64,000 nt of DNA from assembly GCF_965363235.1 (NCBI RefSeq), contig NC_134851.1:56176833-56240832 (forward strand), in the 5' to 3' direction. Each line of letters opens with the position of its first letter. Position 1 is the first letter of the stretch. The notes below the pieces were generated by a model. That model saw only the letters and a list, made by a program, of their open reading frames with translations, made no database searches and had not been told where the DNA came from. The translations under genes and the position numbers were made by a program. Source of the stretch: Mytilus galloprovincialis. Taxonomy: Eukaryota; Mollusca; Bivalvia; Mytilida; Mytilidae. Shown here in pieces: positions 22,444 to 35,569 of this stretch.

Positions 22444-23465
22444 TTATTATTTTTCTTCTTCCGCCTAAATTTTTTTCTTGCGTAGTTTTGCTGTTTCAAA
22501 AGATGTCGCTTAGATATTTGGAATATGATATCGTATAGTTTATACGCTTTAAAAAATGACAACCGCGTAACAAAATACTTAACCTTGTAAGAGTTATCTC
22601 CCCAAACACTGTTTTTTTCTTGTGGCCACTACTCCTTCGCAACCGTAAAAGATTACGACAAATTTATTTTACCAAATTGCTCGTTACATCTTAAGGATTA
22701 GGATATTCATTTGGACCGAAGCTTTATTGAGACTCCATATGAGAGTTATCTCCCCAAACACTGTTGTGGCCACTACTCCTTCGCAACCGTTAAAGATTAC
22801 GACAAATTTATTTTACCAAATTGCTCGTTACATCTTCAGGATTAGGATATTCATTTGGACCGAAGCTTTACGGAGACTCCATATGAGAGTTATTGCCCCT
22901 TTTCCATTTAGTTAAGTGATATGCATTTCTAAATGGTAAACCTTAAGTGATAAAGACATAGGGTCTTTAGATTTGAGGTCCTTGGTCCAAAAAAATAAGA
23001 ATGAGGTCAAGGTCAAAGATCAAGGTCATATTCTAAATTTTGATTTTGGCTTATTTTCATTTATTTTCAAATACCTTATGACATATCGACAAATCATTTC
23101 TCATAAATTGTTAGTTGTGACATGTCCCTACTTGTATATTTTGGTTGAAAGGTTGCGCAGACAATAAATGGGAGTTTTTACCCATCTTACATTTAGAATT
23201 ACGCGTAAAGTGATATTACTCATAAACCAAACATATTAAAGACATAGGGTCTTTTGATTTAAGGTCCTTGGTTTGTGAACTTGAAATTGAGATCAAGGTC
23301 ATAGGTTAATATGACGTTCTAGATTTTGACCTTTGCTTTAAATTCATATAAATACATCATTAAGCCATAGGAACTAACATTTTAAACTGATTTTTTATTT
23401 TAATATCAAATAGATCTATACTAGTGGAAAGACCTACAATTGTTCTCTGAACAATTGGTTTTTAA
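22444..23465. mobile_element. Repeat G, unit 1 (with a 152-bp internal duplication)
   Basis: The unit runs from a cttcttccgcctaaat block to the palindrome caattgttctctgaacaatt at 23437-23457. A segment starting gagttatctccccaaacact at 22591 is repeated at 22743, a 152-bp internal tandem duplication absent from unit 2. It contains several AGGTCA half-sites. No protein is encoded. The type is unknown; it could be a non-autonomous DNA element. Confidence 0.65.
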
Positions 23466-24342
23466 TTATTATTTTTTTTTTTCTTCCGCCTAATTTTTTT
23501 CTTGTGTAGTAATGATGTTTCTCAAGATGTCGCTTAGATATTTGGAATATGATATCGTGTAGTTTATACGCTTTTAAACTGACAACCGCGTAACTAAATA
23601 CTTGGCGTTGTAAGAGTTATCTCCCCAAACACTGTTTTTCTTGTGGCCACTACTCCTTCGCAACCGTGAAAGATTACGACAAATTTAGTTTACCAAATTG
23701 TTCATTACATCTTCAGGATTAGGAGTTTAGTTTTGACCGAAGCTATCCGGAGACTCCATATGAGAGTTACTCCCCCTTATGTATTTGATATAAGTGATTT
23801 GCATTTCTAACTGGTAAACCTTAAGTGATAGAGACCTAGGGTCTTTTGATTTGAGATCCTTGGTCCCAAAAAATTAAAATAAAGTCAAGGTCAAAGGTCA
23901 AGGTCGTATTCTAAATTTTTATTTTGGCTTATTTTTACTAGTTTTCAAAACCTTATAACATATCAACATCTTATTTTCACTAAATTGTTAGTTGGGACAT
24001 GCCGTTACTTATAAATTTTGGTTGACAGGGTGTGTAAACAATAATAGTTTTCGCCTATCTTATATTTAGAATTATGCGTTAAGTGATATAACTCATTTAC
24101 CATACATAATAAAGATCTAGGGTCTTTTCATTTGAGAGCCTTGGTTTATGACCTTGAAATTGAGGTGAAGGTCATAGGTAATTTGCACGTTCTAGATTTT
24201 GACCTTTGCTTCAAATTCATATTAATACATTATAAAGCCATAGGAAATGACATTTAAAACTGATTTTTAATATTTTGATACAAAATAGATATGTACTGGT
24301 GGAAAGACATTCAATTGTTCTCTGAACAATTGGTTTTTAACT
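23466..24342. mobile_element. Repeat G, unit 2
   Basis: Head-to-tail with unit 1 and alignable across its length, ending in the same palindrome at 24312-24332. The end palindromes are 875 bases apart. Divergence between the units is visible by eye throughout, so the duplication or double insertion is not very recent. Confidence 0.65.
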
Positions 24343-24496
24343 GTATATATTTTTCTCTCTATTAAATCTGTCCAATTTAGTTCTGTAGCATTAAGAAACG
24401 TTCGGAAATTTAGTTACGGAATAATCAGCAATCGACTCTTTGTCTTCTCTGTGTTGCATTTCTAGTGTTCTCAATATAGCATGTAAATAAACTCAT

Positions 24497-24665
24497 CATA
24501 GATACCAGGACTAAATTTTATATATACGCCAGCCGCGCATTTTGTCTACAAAAGACTCATCAGTGACGCTCGAATCCAAAAAAGTTACAAAGCCCAAATA
24601 AAGTACGAAGTTGAAGAGCATTGAGTACCAAAATTCCTTAAAGTTTTGCCAAATAAAATGTAAGA
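24497..24665 (+). repeat. Repeat D copy
   Basis: Blocks taccaggactaaatttta, tacgccagccgcgcattttg and catcagtgacgctcgaatcc identify the 5' half of family D. Confidence 0.65.
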
Positions 24666-24737
24666 AAGAACAGTTTGTGTATCAATGATATTTTTTATTT
24701 TATTTAACAAATAGACGCATTAAAGAAACAAACAATA

Positions 24738-24905
24738 GTTATCAAAGGTACGAGGATTATAATTTAGTACGCCAGACGCGCGTTTCGTCTACATAAGACT
24801 CATCAGTGACGCTCATATCAAAATATTTATAAAGCCAAATAAGTAGGAAGTTGAAGAGCACTGAGGGTCCAAAATTCCAAAAAGGTGTGCCAAATACGGC
24901 TAAGG
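24738..24905 (+). repeat. Repeat D copy
   Basis: It starts tatcaaaggtacgaggatta and keeps the full acgccagacgcgcgtttcgt core and the tgtgccaaatacggctaagg block. It lies 70 bases after another D copy in the same direction. Confidence 0.7.
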
Positions 24906-25435
24906 TAAACAAGTGTGTTGTTTTTTTTTTCAAATATCTTCTAAGGAATTATCTGTTTACAATGATTGTCTCCTTTGGGGTCTGTCTGTATGACCTTAAT
25001 TGTAACCATGGTAACCCTTGAGATTCGCTGTTCTGTGTGCGTGTTGGTTTTTTTAAATATCTTATCAGGAACTATCTGTAATTTACACAGTTATTCACAA
25101 AACAAGAAAAAAAAATCATCTTTAAAAAAGCAGATCAAATAAAAGTGTGTGTGTATTTTTTTTTAACATAAGATATTCTAAACAGTTACGCTTTTCGACG
25201 ATATAAGCGTAATTAAAAAATATTCAAAAACCCTACATTAGCTGTTAAACCAAAAATATAAATATTTATAGACAATGCCGAGAATAGAATTAAAGCTTTG
25301 GATATCCTTTGACCATTTATTGTTTGCGTATTTGCTATATATACCTTAATTCAAAATACATTCGCAAATTTAAATGTTAAATTTTATGATAGTATTACCA
25401 TTGTTTCCCAATATTTTCAACTTGGCTAATTGCAT
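24906..25435. other. No gene seen
   Basis: T-rich and A-rich runs, with two loose direct repeats (caaatatcttctaaggaatt and aaatatcttatcaggaacta). Confidence 0.4.
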
Positions 25436-25660
25436 AAAAACAACAGCAGTATACTGCTGTTCAAACTCCATAAATCGATTGAGAGAAACAAATATGGGTT
25501 ACAAAATAAAACCGCGGTACCACATTTAATAAAAATGAGAAATAACGGAGCAACAAAAACAAATGCCAAACAAACTATTTGATAACAAATGTCATATTCC
25601 TGAAAAAGTGGTGGTGAGTTGACCTGGTTGTATGGCTGACCAAAACCTCCCACTTATATT
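25436..25660 (-). repeat. Dispersed repeat family B copy
   Basis: On the minus strand it ends with the cagtatactgctgttg block. Internal ggttacaaaataaaaccg and gttgacctggttgtatggct match other B copies. Confidence 0.55.
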
Positions 25661-27077
25661 GCAGTGTAATAAAATATCATCAGAAACGAGAACACGCTGC
25701 ACGGTGAAATCACGAATGAATAATATAATATTAGCAGTCGTTAAAACATGTAGCAATTAACGTGTTTTTGTCATGATTGGTCATGATTGGTATTTACTTA
25801 ATAAGACTGACTGTTAAATTCAAATCTTACTGTATCATTATCATCTTTGGTCTTTTATATACATTTGTAGTGGGTTTTTTTTAACTCAACGTGCATTGGT
25901 CATGTTGGTAGAGGGCATTATGTTAAAAATAAATAAGACTACAAGTTTTCATAAAATGTCATAATGTGCGTCATAATGACGTTAGATTGGTATCTTAAAA
26001 TAGGCAATGATAATTTATTTGTCAACCCAACCAGTCATTACTATTGCTCATCAATGATAACTATCATCAATGAAGCGTGTGTAGCGGACAAAATAGAATT
26101 ACACATTTTATTTGCTTTTTGCCTGGCTGGGGTGTAATCTATTCTTGTGCTATGAATTATTTAGAGAGCTGAATATCTATCACAAAATTAATCTATACTC
26201 TTCTTGGTAATATTGTTACATTAAAAAAACTGCAATATTAAAATACAAAACCAAGATCATGTGAAGCTATGAATGCAACTTTATCTATAATATCTTTAAC
26301 ACATATGTGCAGCTTCTGGTAATACTGATATTCCGAAAAGACATGAATATCAAACCCAGGAGACATGGTTAGCTATTATATGAGATAAGTATTTTAAACG
26401 AGACAAGATGAAGAGGTAGTAAACAGCTATCGTGCATCATATCAATGCAAAAAAAAAAAAACAATAAAGTATAGCAAAAAAGTAAAAGATTTCCACGGGA
26501 AACACATGGCTTACTTCAAACTTATTCAAGGCATATTATGGTTCAAGTTAAAGTGCAAACAATTTTATAAACAGTTTTAACATGTAAAAGTAGAAGAGCT
26601 TCATATTTGCTTTCGACAAAGCTATGAAGCATTTATAACTGCAGGAAATTAGTACTTTCTGACGCATGTCATTTAACTTGCTATAAGGGTGTTGAAAATA
26701 ACCACACGTATCATGGCGAGTTTCATAATGAATTGAAGGACAATAGACGTATTTATCACACAGAACAATTCTGTGATTTTGGATATTTATTTGATAATTT
26801 ATACTCTTCATTAAATCGGAATGAAATACAAGTAGCTCTTGAAAAATTGTGTTCGTGTCTCTGTTTTCACGAGCTGTTATTTTAATACTAAACCTAAAAG
26901 TATTTATATACCTGACCTATATATCTCATTGGTCATTACTTCTCTCGCAAATTTATCCAAAATAATTTTTACATTGGAAAACAACCCCACTCTTCACTTA
27001 TTGACCAAAAGGTAACACCTATGATATTTCCAGTCAGTTTTAACATTATATCAATCATTGCTAGTATACATTTATAT
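25661..27077. other. Intergenic, no gene seen
   Basis: An 87-codon minus frame at 26548-26811 is cysteine- and tyrosine-rich but matches nothing I recognise and lies in unremarkable AT-rich DNA. Confidence 0.4.
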
Positions 27078-27299
27078 TACCGTATAGCGGGTTATTTTTG
27101 CGGAGTTTAAATTTTCGCTTTTTTTCGCGGATAGAACAAAATCGCCGAATTAAATTCCACCAAATTATAAGTGTACATGCAAAGGTCTTGACAAAAGTTT
27201 TGATTCCGCCAAAATAATAACCGCTAAAATATTTCGTATACCTTATTCAATGAAAATCGGGAAATATTTTCATCCGGGAAAATAACCCGCTATACGGTA
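27078..27299. mobile_element. 222-bp MITE with 22-bp inverted ends
   Basis: The ends TACCGTATAGCGGGTTATTT and AAATAACCCGCTATACGGTA are perfect inverted repeats, consistent with TA target sites. The inside is non-coding and rich in cgcgg and ccgcc-type words. The non-autonomous DNA transposon reading is inference from structure. Confidence 0.75.
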
Positions 27300-27353
27300 T
27301 AAAACATGACATTCAATTAACATTTTTGATCCACAATTTAGAAATCTATATCT

Positions 27354-28117
27354 TTAAAAGAGGGACGAAAGATACCAAAGGGACAGTCAAACTCATAAAT
27401 CTAAAACAAACTGACAACGCCATGGCTAAAAATGAAAAAGACAAACAAACAACAGCACACATGACACAACATAGAAAACTAAAGAATAAACAACACGAAC
27501 CCCACCAAAAAACTAGGGGTGATCTAAGGTGCTCCGGAAGGGTAAGCAGATCCTGCTCCACATGTGGCACCCGTCGTGTTGCTTATGTGATAACAAATCC
27601 GGTAAATAGTCTAATTCGGTAGGTCACATTCATGAAAGGGAAGGGGATTGTAGTTACGACGTAAGGAACATATCCGATATCATTTGTGAAACGGTTATTC
27701 CATAACAGTCAACCAACTCGTGATGGCGTCCGTAAAATGTACGAAGTGATGATTTCAACTTCACCATTTGGAACTCTTGGTTTAATAGCTTCCTTGTGAG
27801 CAGCAACCCTCTATCAAGAGATTCATGATAGGAAATGCAAGCACGGGAATGTATCAATTGGGAGATATATATCCCGTATGCAGGTGCTGCTGGAATATTG
27901 CTACTTAGAAATGGAAACTTCACAATTGGAAAGCTGAAATCATCTCTTTTGTCGTAAAGTTTTGTTTTCAACCGACCTTCATTGTCAATTTCTAGATGTA
28001 AGTCAAGATATGAGGCCGACTAAACTGTATCTGTAGTATTCTTATCTCTAGCTCGATGGGATAGATGCGTTCCACATAGTCACCAAATTTTGAATTATTT
28101 AGTGAAAGAACATCATC
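27354..28117 (-). mobile_element. Penelope-like RT element, 3' fragment with tail
   Basis: The minus-strand frame at 27654-27971 gives the reverse transcriptase C-terminal region (KLYDKRDDFSFPIVKFPFLS, AYGIYISQLIHSRA, LRTFYGRHHELVDCYG). It is followed by a 300-base non-coding tail ending in a tctttcgtccctc-type terminus. This copy links the scattered family A tails to a reverse transcriptase. It is 5'-truncated and broken. Confidence 0.75.
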
Positions 28118-29644
28118 TTAACTGTAATGTTTATCCTGGATACTTGACAAAAGGTTTTACTGCTATATACAAATCCTCAATTCTATATAGCCTACAAATG
28201 AAGCAAATTAATGGACTTTTTCTTTGAAGATAAAATTGCAAAAAATATTTTTTTTTAGTAATTCATTGTCATGGTTCGAGTACATAGTTATTTCGTAGTG
28301 CATTTCTTAAAGACAATAAATGGAAATAAAGAAAAACCCACCTGCGCTTTCTCAATAATATGTTTACAGTGTGGTGTACTACTTTTGGGACAAATTTTAT
28401 CAAAATTATAGAAAACTTCATCGGCTCTAACTCACAATATGCACAATTTTATGTTCAGGGGGTCTTGAAATCTTTTGACCGCTTTCGAAATGCTTATTTT
28501 AAACTCGTTCAGCAGGACCAATTCACTACTTTACTTTAAAATTCATGAATCGAAATTTTTTTGCAGTGTAATTCTATCCCCCTACTTGCTATTTGAGGCA
28601 TAAAACATGAAGAAATAAATTTGGAAGGGATAAACAAAAGATTGGCAAGTAACACAATGTCCACACTACATTCGTAGACAACGAAAATCAGGGGACGATA
28701 ACTGTGTACACCGTCACGGACCTCATGTGAATGTGTGTATATCTTATTTCGATATAAAACATGATGTTGGTCTGTTTTCACTTATTCCTTTATGCTAAAA
28801 AAACCTGTACACAGTTTAAAACCAAAAAAACTCCGACAAAAAGAAAGATAACTCAGTTTTGTTTTATAATGCTTTTTCTAAATTTATTATACATAATTAT
28901 GTCATATTGACTGGTACAGTAGTAAATCATCCATTATTTTTTTTTCATTTTGTTAAAAGTTGATGGCAAACAAACACGGCTCTTACTAATCAATATTTAT
29001 ATCGATAAGATGATTTGTATGAAGTGATTACTTCGCATCAATATCATACGAAGGAAATTTATACATTAAAGGTTACAAGAAGGTTAAAGTTTTAACAAAA
29101 CATAAAATTTTATTTTAGCCATTGATGACGACAGTATAATAGGGGATTTCTTTCAAAAGGATATTCTACTTGAAGCTGATGACGAGCTATGGTCTTGGAT
29201 TTATCTGCAATGTAACCCATGATAGCAATAAAAACCCAAATAGATTCATTGTTTACAAAAGAATGTTTACAAATTAACAACATAAACATTTAATTATGAT
29301 GATTTCCTGTTTGGCCACAAATTTACCATACTATACTATATCCAAAATTGCAATTAGTTACGCATAATCAAGTACAAGTTTTTTATCCAGCTGTAGTACC
29401 TGATTTGTGAAAAGTTTTTAACCAAAATAGTGTCAAACTATATATAGCAAAAGTTGATATTTTTGGAATTTTATTCTTCTTTTAGGAAAATTAATTATCT
29501 TTGCATCTGCGCGTCTTTGCCCACCTGCCATTTGTTTTTTTTCAATATTTTCTATTTATAGAATACAACCTTGAAATGATCTTTAAGAAGTAACACAAAT
29601 TAACAGGTTCTTTCCCATCAGGGTTCTTTTAGTTTAATTATGTA
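28118..29644. other. Intergenic, no gene seen
   Basis: AT-rich. An 81-codon minus frame at 28536-28781 has no recognisable features. Confidence 0.4.
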
Positions 29645-29725
29645 ATCCGGATTTGTTTTCTCTAAATCAATTTATGACTTTTAAACACCGGTACACTACT
29701 ATAGCCTTCATTTAGCCATGCCAGT
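29645..29725 (+). repeat. Family B 3' fragment
   Basis: It carries aatccggatttgttttctct and accggtacactactatagcc, the last 80 bases of family B. Confidence 0.5.
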
Positions 29726-29999
29726 GCTGGAAATAAATATAAAAAAAATCATAACATTGCCATTAGCTCAAACAACTTAGATCTAAAAATACTGAACAGT
29801 ATCACAAAAGGGGCGACAAATACCAGACGGACAGTCAAACTCATAGGTCGTGCACCATTTTGTATGCTAATGTAACAATACGTTCCCTTCTCGAACATTT
29901 ATATCAACTATATAAAAATGCCATTCATTTTTTATCTTTTTATAGCTATAAACCCATGTTTAATCCTATTAAATCATAAGCTTTTGATAGCTATTATTT

Positions 30000-30325
30000 G
30001 TGTGTTTCTCTGGCTTGTTTGTTCTCCCATTTAATTGTATTGTAGTCCTGTCATGCAATGTTGTCATTTTCATGTTATATTAAGCATTGTCATAAAAGTG
30101 GGAGATTTGGATAGTTACGAAACTAGGCTCAACCAACCATTTTTTCTTAAAAATGTCCTGTATCAAGTCAGGAACATGGCCATTGTTATATTATAGTTCG
30201 TTTTTGTTGTGTCGTTGTTCTCCTATATTTGATGTGTTTTCTGAGTTTTAGTTTGTAACCCGGATTTGGTTTTTCCCTAATCGATTTGTGAATTTGAACA
30301 GCGGTATACTACTGCCTTTATTAAT
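30000..30325 (+). repeat. Dispersed repeat family B copy
   Basis: The most complete plus-strand B copy: tgtattgtagtcctgtcatg, aactaggctcaaccaaccat, gtatcaagtcaggaacatgg and a cggtatactactgcc end. It shares the gtcaggaacatgg word with family E, so B and E may be related. Confidence 0.6.
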
Positions 30326-30339
30326 CCCCAACTTTCTAC

Positions 30340-30470
30340 GTAAGAAAATGCTTCAACCAAGTCAGGAATATGACAGTTCTTATTCATTCGTTTAATGTGT
30401 GAGGGCTTTCAATTTTGCCATTTGATTACGGACTTCCCGTTTTTAAATTTCCCTCGACGTTCAAACTCGA
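30340..30470 (+). repeat. Repeat E fragment
   Basis: ttctacgtaagaaaatgctt, agtcaggaatatgacagttc and ttgattacggacttcccgtt follow the E order. It lies 15 bases after a B copy. Confidence 0.55.
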
Positions 30471-30982
30471 GTACCATGATACATTGTAATAATGCCACAT
30501 ATCTTGATCCCTGTTATTTATTATACATGAAAAAATGCTACAAAGCACGATCATACATTGTTTAAGAGCAACCCTTTTCGATCAGTAGCAATATGCTAAA
30601 TTTCTGGAGCATTAAGATATATATTTTGTATATCATGTATATTGGACAATGCAATTTACTGCAGCAATGCCATACTTCCCGATCACTAGACTCTTTTATA
30701 CATTTAACAATTGCAACAATCTCGGAGGAAGTTTTTGTATTTTTCGAATATTTGGATTCAAAGTTAAACCAAAAAATGCCAAAAATCTTGAGACGCAGAA
30801 GCTGTAGTAATGTTAACATTAAAATGTCACAAATTTGTACAACTGCAATCTTTTGGGCAGAATGTCAACGAATTTCGGGTACGAGGGTATATCATAAACC
30901 TTTCACTTTATAGAACACAGGCTTAAGAAATTACATTCATTATCTATTGCAAATAAATACGGTAGACTCAATTTTGATTGCA
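30471..30982. other. No gene seen
   Basis: Overlapping open frames on both strands (30562-30819 and 30593-30913) do not resemble any family I know. Confidence 0.35.
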
Positions 30983-31325
30983 AATAACTGGTATCTTTGC
31001 TGAATTTATTTACAACCACTGGGTTGATGCCACTGCATGTGGAGTTTTTATTACTCGAGGGTATCATCAGTCCAGTTGTCAGCATTTCTGTGTTGACCTG
31101 AATTATCATTGTTATGGTCATATTTATAAATAAACTGTTTACATAACTTATATTTTTGAAATACTAATATCCTTTTCTTTGCCGTATTTGACACAACATT
31201 TTTGAAATTTGGACCCTCAATGCTCTTCAACTTTGAACTTGTTTGGCTTTATAAATATTTTGATATGAGTGTCACTGATGAGTCTTATGTACTAAATCAT
31301 AATCCTGGTACCTTTGATAACTATT
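30983..31325 (-). repeat. Repeat D, near-complete reversed unit
   Basis: Flanked by aactggtatctttgct and ggtacctttgataact, the same terminal word at both ends. Inside, tcgagggtatcatcagtcca and gtcactgatgagtcttatgt match the full unit at 42514-42870. Degenerate D-like blocks continue to about 31630. Confidence 0.65.
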
Positions 31326-31631
31326 TCTACCTCCGGAATAGAATACCTTAGCTGTTTTTTGACAAAACATTTAGGAATATTTGGTTCTCAATGCCCTTCT
31401 ACTTCGTACCTTATTCAGCCTTTTTAACTGTTTTTTTATCGAACTTCACTGATGTTTCTTTTGTAGTCAAAATTTTAATCATGGTATCTTTAATGAGTTA
31501 ATTATTTACATATTCTAGAATTGAAGGTTATACAAACGATGTACAAATGACTCTTGAACACAAAAGACCTTTAACATATTTAAGAATATTTGGTTCTCAA
31601 TGTTTTTCAACTGCCTTCATTATTTGTGACC

Positions 31632-31895
31632 TACCGATTTAGACTATTACAGAGTTTGTAATAACATGAACGACTCGCCAGAATCTGCTAAACCTTTAAG
31701 AGCACCTGAGATCACCCCTGATTTTTCACGTAGTTCTTGTTGCTTGGTCTTTGGTTTTTATATGTTGTGTATTGTACATGTGTCCCGTGTATTACTGTGT
31801 GTCTGTTTGTCTTTGTCTTGTTTGGCCATGGACTTTTCAGTTTGTTTTTTATCTTTGAGTTTGAGTGTGCCTTTTGTATCTTTTGTCACTCTTTC
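31632..31895 (+). mobile_element. Penelope-like element tail (family A), plus strand
   Basis: It runs from gacctaccgatttagactat through gagcacctgagatcacccct to cttttgtatcttttgtcact, the complete non-coding tail in forward direction. No reverse transcriptase residue remains. The open frame across it is not a gene. Confidence 0.6.
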
Positions 31896-34800
31896 ATATA
31901 GCCCATGTCGGTTTTATTCTCACGACCCTAATGAGTAAATGATATACATCGTTTCAATCCTGGTAACCGATTTTTAGATTTTTTTTGGTACTTAACATCT
32001 GAAATACATAATAAAATCATGTTATGTTTTGTTTTAGACTTGAAGTAATTTCAGTATATGTTTTATTTGTACAGGTAAAAAACAAATCCTGAAAAGTCTA
32101 TTCATAAATTCCTTGCAAGAAATTTGTCGGAAAAGTACTGAATTTACCGCAGTAAATTAATTTGAAAAGTTACTGACAGACTGAAAGTGAAATAATTTAT
32201 TAATCATTTTTTTTTTAAATCTTTTAACACAAAAATGACTTAATCTGAGTTTTTGATGCATCTTATATCACCCCAGTTTTTTGTTGGTTTCATGTTGCTT
32301 CCTATTTACTTTTGTATATTTTATATTAAGTATACTAGTGTGGATTTCGTTGTTATTTCTTCTTATTTGGCAATGGCATTATTAGTTTGATTGAATGTAT
32401 GAGTTTGTATATCCCTGTAGTATCCTTCGCCACCATCTTTTACACTTTTCCTTTATCATGTTTATAGTCAATCGGTGATCAGATTGTTGCTGGGTGGGTA
32501 TCACATATCACTATTAGACTTAACAACATGATTAGCGTGTCAACCGACAATGCACCTTTAGGCAACATAAGTACTTAAACATGAGACGGACGCCAGTTAG
32601 CTATATCATTTTGTCAAACAATACAATCAACACCTTTATTAATTAGTCCTTTGTTGTCGATAGCTACATTTGTATAAAATATAATCAGCTGATTATTGAT
32701 TTTTTTTGTCAAAATCTTAACTACATGTAGTTCAATATGAATTCCGAGTATTGTCCGAGGTGAAGTCCGAGAAACCCGAAAAAAAGTAAATAAACAACAT
32801 GGATAAAAATAAATCGTTATATATATTTCTTTCGCCAAATTCTTTCGCTAAGGACGAATTTTCATCGCCACAATTATTATTTTTTCGCAAATCGCCAGCG
32901 GGAACACTGTCCATACCATTATCTACCCTTTCAGCTGCTGATATAATATATGTTTGCACGTGCACAGCTATAACAGTTATGTTCTTTTCCGACCAAGCCT
33001 AATTAGGTGGTGTTACATCTAAGTAAGTCTATCTGAAATATTTTGCAAAGAATTCCACTCAAGCCAGTGCTAGGGACCGGCTTCAACTTGAATTGGGGTG
33101 CTCCGTGTTAGAGATGAAGAACAGCGATACAAGTTCTGTTTCTTTGTTTTTTTTCTGTTTCGTTATGCATTAAATGAGTTTGTGTCAAGGATGGATAGTC
33201 CATACTCTCTGTTGTTCTATTATGTGAACATGCATGCCAGAAAAATAAGATGGTATATGTACACTTCAAAGCAGAACTCACGTCTCTATAAAGGATTTAT
33301 TAACCCCTTTACGACGCACATGTTTGAAGCAAACTTTTGACGCTTCTCTCCTTCTTTGATAGTCCAGATAAAAAACAGTTGTTATAACAAAACAGTTTTA
33401 AAAGCAAGAAAAATCTCCGATTTAAAACTAAATCCTTTGACTTTGATATATATAATTGATTTAAGAGAGTACTTTAAAGACGTTTGAGTGACACGACGGA
33501 TTTTAAGCATAGATTTACGTCTCAACATTTTCATTTACGATGGTGTAGAAAAAAAAAACTGTCGTTATGAAGATATATATGCAACAGGTTGAGAACAACT
33601 CCTTGAATGAGAGTAATCCTTCAATGTAAAGACTGAACCTTATATGAAGGATCAATTTCAAGTGATAAAAACTTTTGTTCTGTTGTAAAAACCACTTTTA
33701 GTACAAAAGAGCACATATTTTTCTCTTGAAGAAACTGTATATCCTTCTTGTATTATATGTTCAAAACATGGCAAAACATTTTGTTATATTCAGGGACTTA
33801 CATCGTCTTTATTATTAAAAGTGATTGACCCCTCATTTAGAAAAGAATAAATTATTTTCCCCCTTTTAAGTTAAAAAAAAGTTCTTTTTAAAAGAAAATT
33901 TTTAGTGTTTATTCATTACAATGTAGACTCCAAGATAAGTTTGGGAGAATAACTATAGACAACAATGGGGCAAACTCACCTTTTATTTGGGGGGGGGGAT
34001 AGAAAAAAATGAACATTTAAACAAAAAATATATTTATATTACTTGGCGAAAAAAAATAATATAGTGGCGAAAAATATATTGTTTTTCGCGAAAGAGGTGT
34101 CGAAGAAAATACTTGACCCAGGGATAACCCTGAGTCTGGAATTCGAAATCTTTGCCTTGACATTTTTTGTCAGTAAAATTAAGCGTTTTATTTCCATTAT
34201 TTGATTTCTTTGTTTGGCTTGCATAATCGGCATATTTCGTTTAGCTGTACCAAAAGTACAACAGACAATATTAACTAAATCATGTAAATGATTTGTTGAC
34301 TTCGGTAATAATTCTTTTTTTTAAGATTTATTGAAAACAAAACGACGTTTCTTAAGGGTAGTCTGTCACATTTGATCATTGCAAATGTCATTGTCTGGTT
34401 GTACTATCAAAGTCACATGATGCTTCGGATCTAACAAAGCAGATTTCTAAGATTTATGTAACTGAATTGCTAATTAACACATGTGTTTCAATTTAACACT
34501 TATACTTGTTATTGCAAATATTAGCTTTATCGTATTTAGCTAAATTTTTCTGAATAGTTTATCCTAACTACTGTTTAAATTAACATGCAGATGTCCAACT
34601 GTTAAATAACTGAAAGGCTAAATTCCATTTTGAAACACGTATACATAGATCTTTTTTAAACATCATTTTGTCGACGTAAAATGATGAAAACACTACATGG
34701 AAGTTATTCAGATGAAACTATTAACTCTTTTGCATTTTAAACCGTGCACCCCAGAAAATGTAAATACTCATGGCACTACATCTGTACCAGTTTTAAGCTA

Positions 34801-35171
34801 AGGGACCCTTCGAAATATTTATACTAATTATTAGTTACCTAAATTACAACTCGTTTCATCTCGGTTTCTAATAAGTTTTCTACAATTAATCTTCCTTTAC
34901 TGTTAACGTTTACTCCACTTTGACGGGCTTCAGCATTGGCGATTCGGCGATAAAGTGTATAGTCAATTTGTTTGTAATCCAATGGAAACCAATTGTGCCT
35001 CTTTTACATACGTAGTTCTTTTACAGCATATCTGTTTCTATAGTATTTTTAATAACATTTTCTGCGCCTAACAAACTGAGCGCCTCTCCTGGACAATCTC
35101 TTTTTATTTTTTTATTATGAGTCGGGGTTCTATCGATGATGTTCAATCCAAACTTTTTTAATTGAGTTCTC
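31896..35171. other. Long gene-poor stretch, AT-rich
   Basis: No exon, repeat family member or RNA gene could be supported. A run of ten G residues lies near 33994-34003. Short frames at 32614-33340 have no recognisable content. Confidence 0.4.
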
Positions 35172-35175
35172 TTAA

Positions 35176-35565
35176 GGGAGTTCGCTTCTCAGTTTCAAAG
35201 TAATTAACTTTTCAAAACACTAGCTTATATTGATAGGGGATTAATAAATGAATCCAAAGAGCAAATAAAATAAATAGGTCACCGTGCTTGTTTTCGAGAT
35301 ATTAGCAATTGAAATTTTGGCGGGAAAATATTCTCTCTTGACTTTTCATAGATTTATCATTGACAAGTTGAAGATCTCAAAAACTGTTAAAAAGTAATTA
35401 AAATTTTATAAAACTTTAACAGATGGCTTATCTTTATACATGTAAAAGATTTACAAAAAGAAAAATGGGGGTCACCGGGCAAAATATTTCAAGGCATTCA
35501 AATGGATAAAACCAGAGGATTCCGAAAATCTGACAAAAAATCCAAAACATGACAAGCCAGCTTCC
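35176..35565. mobile_element. Candidate TIR element flanked by TTAA
   Basis: Left end TTAAgggagttcgcttctc (TTAA 35172-35175) and right end gacaagccagcttccTTAA (TTAA 35566-35569) are imperfect inverted repeats. The interior is non-coding. The match is weaker than in the 7.3 kb element; the common TTAA suggests the same transposition style. Confidence 0.4.
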
Positions 35566-35569
35566 TTAA

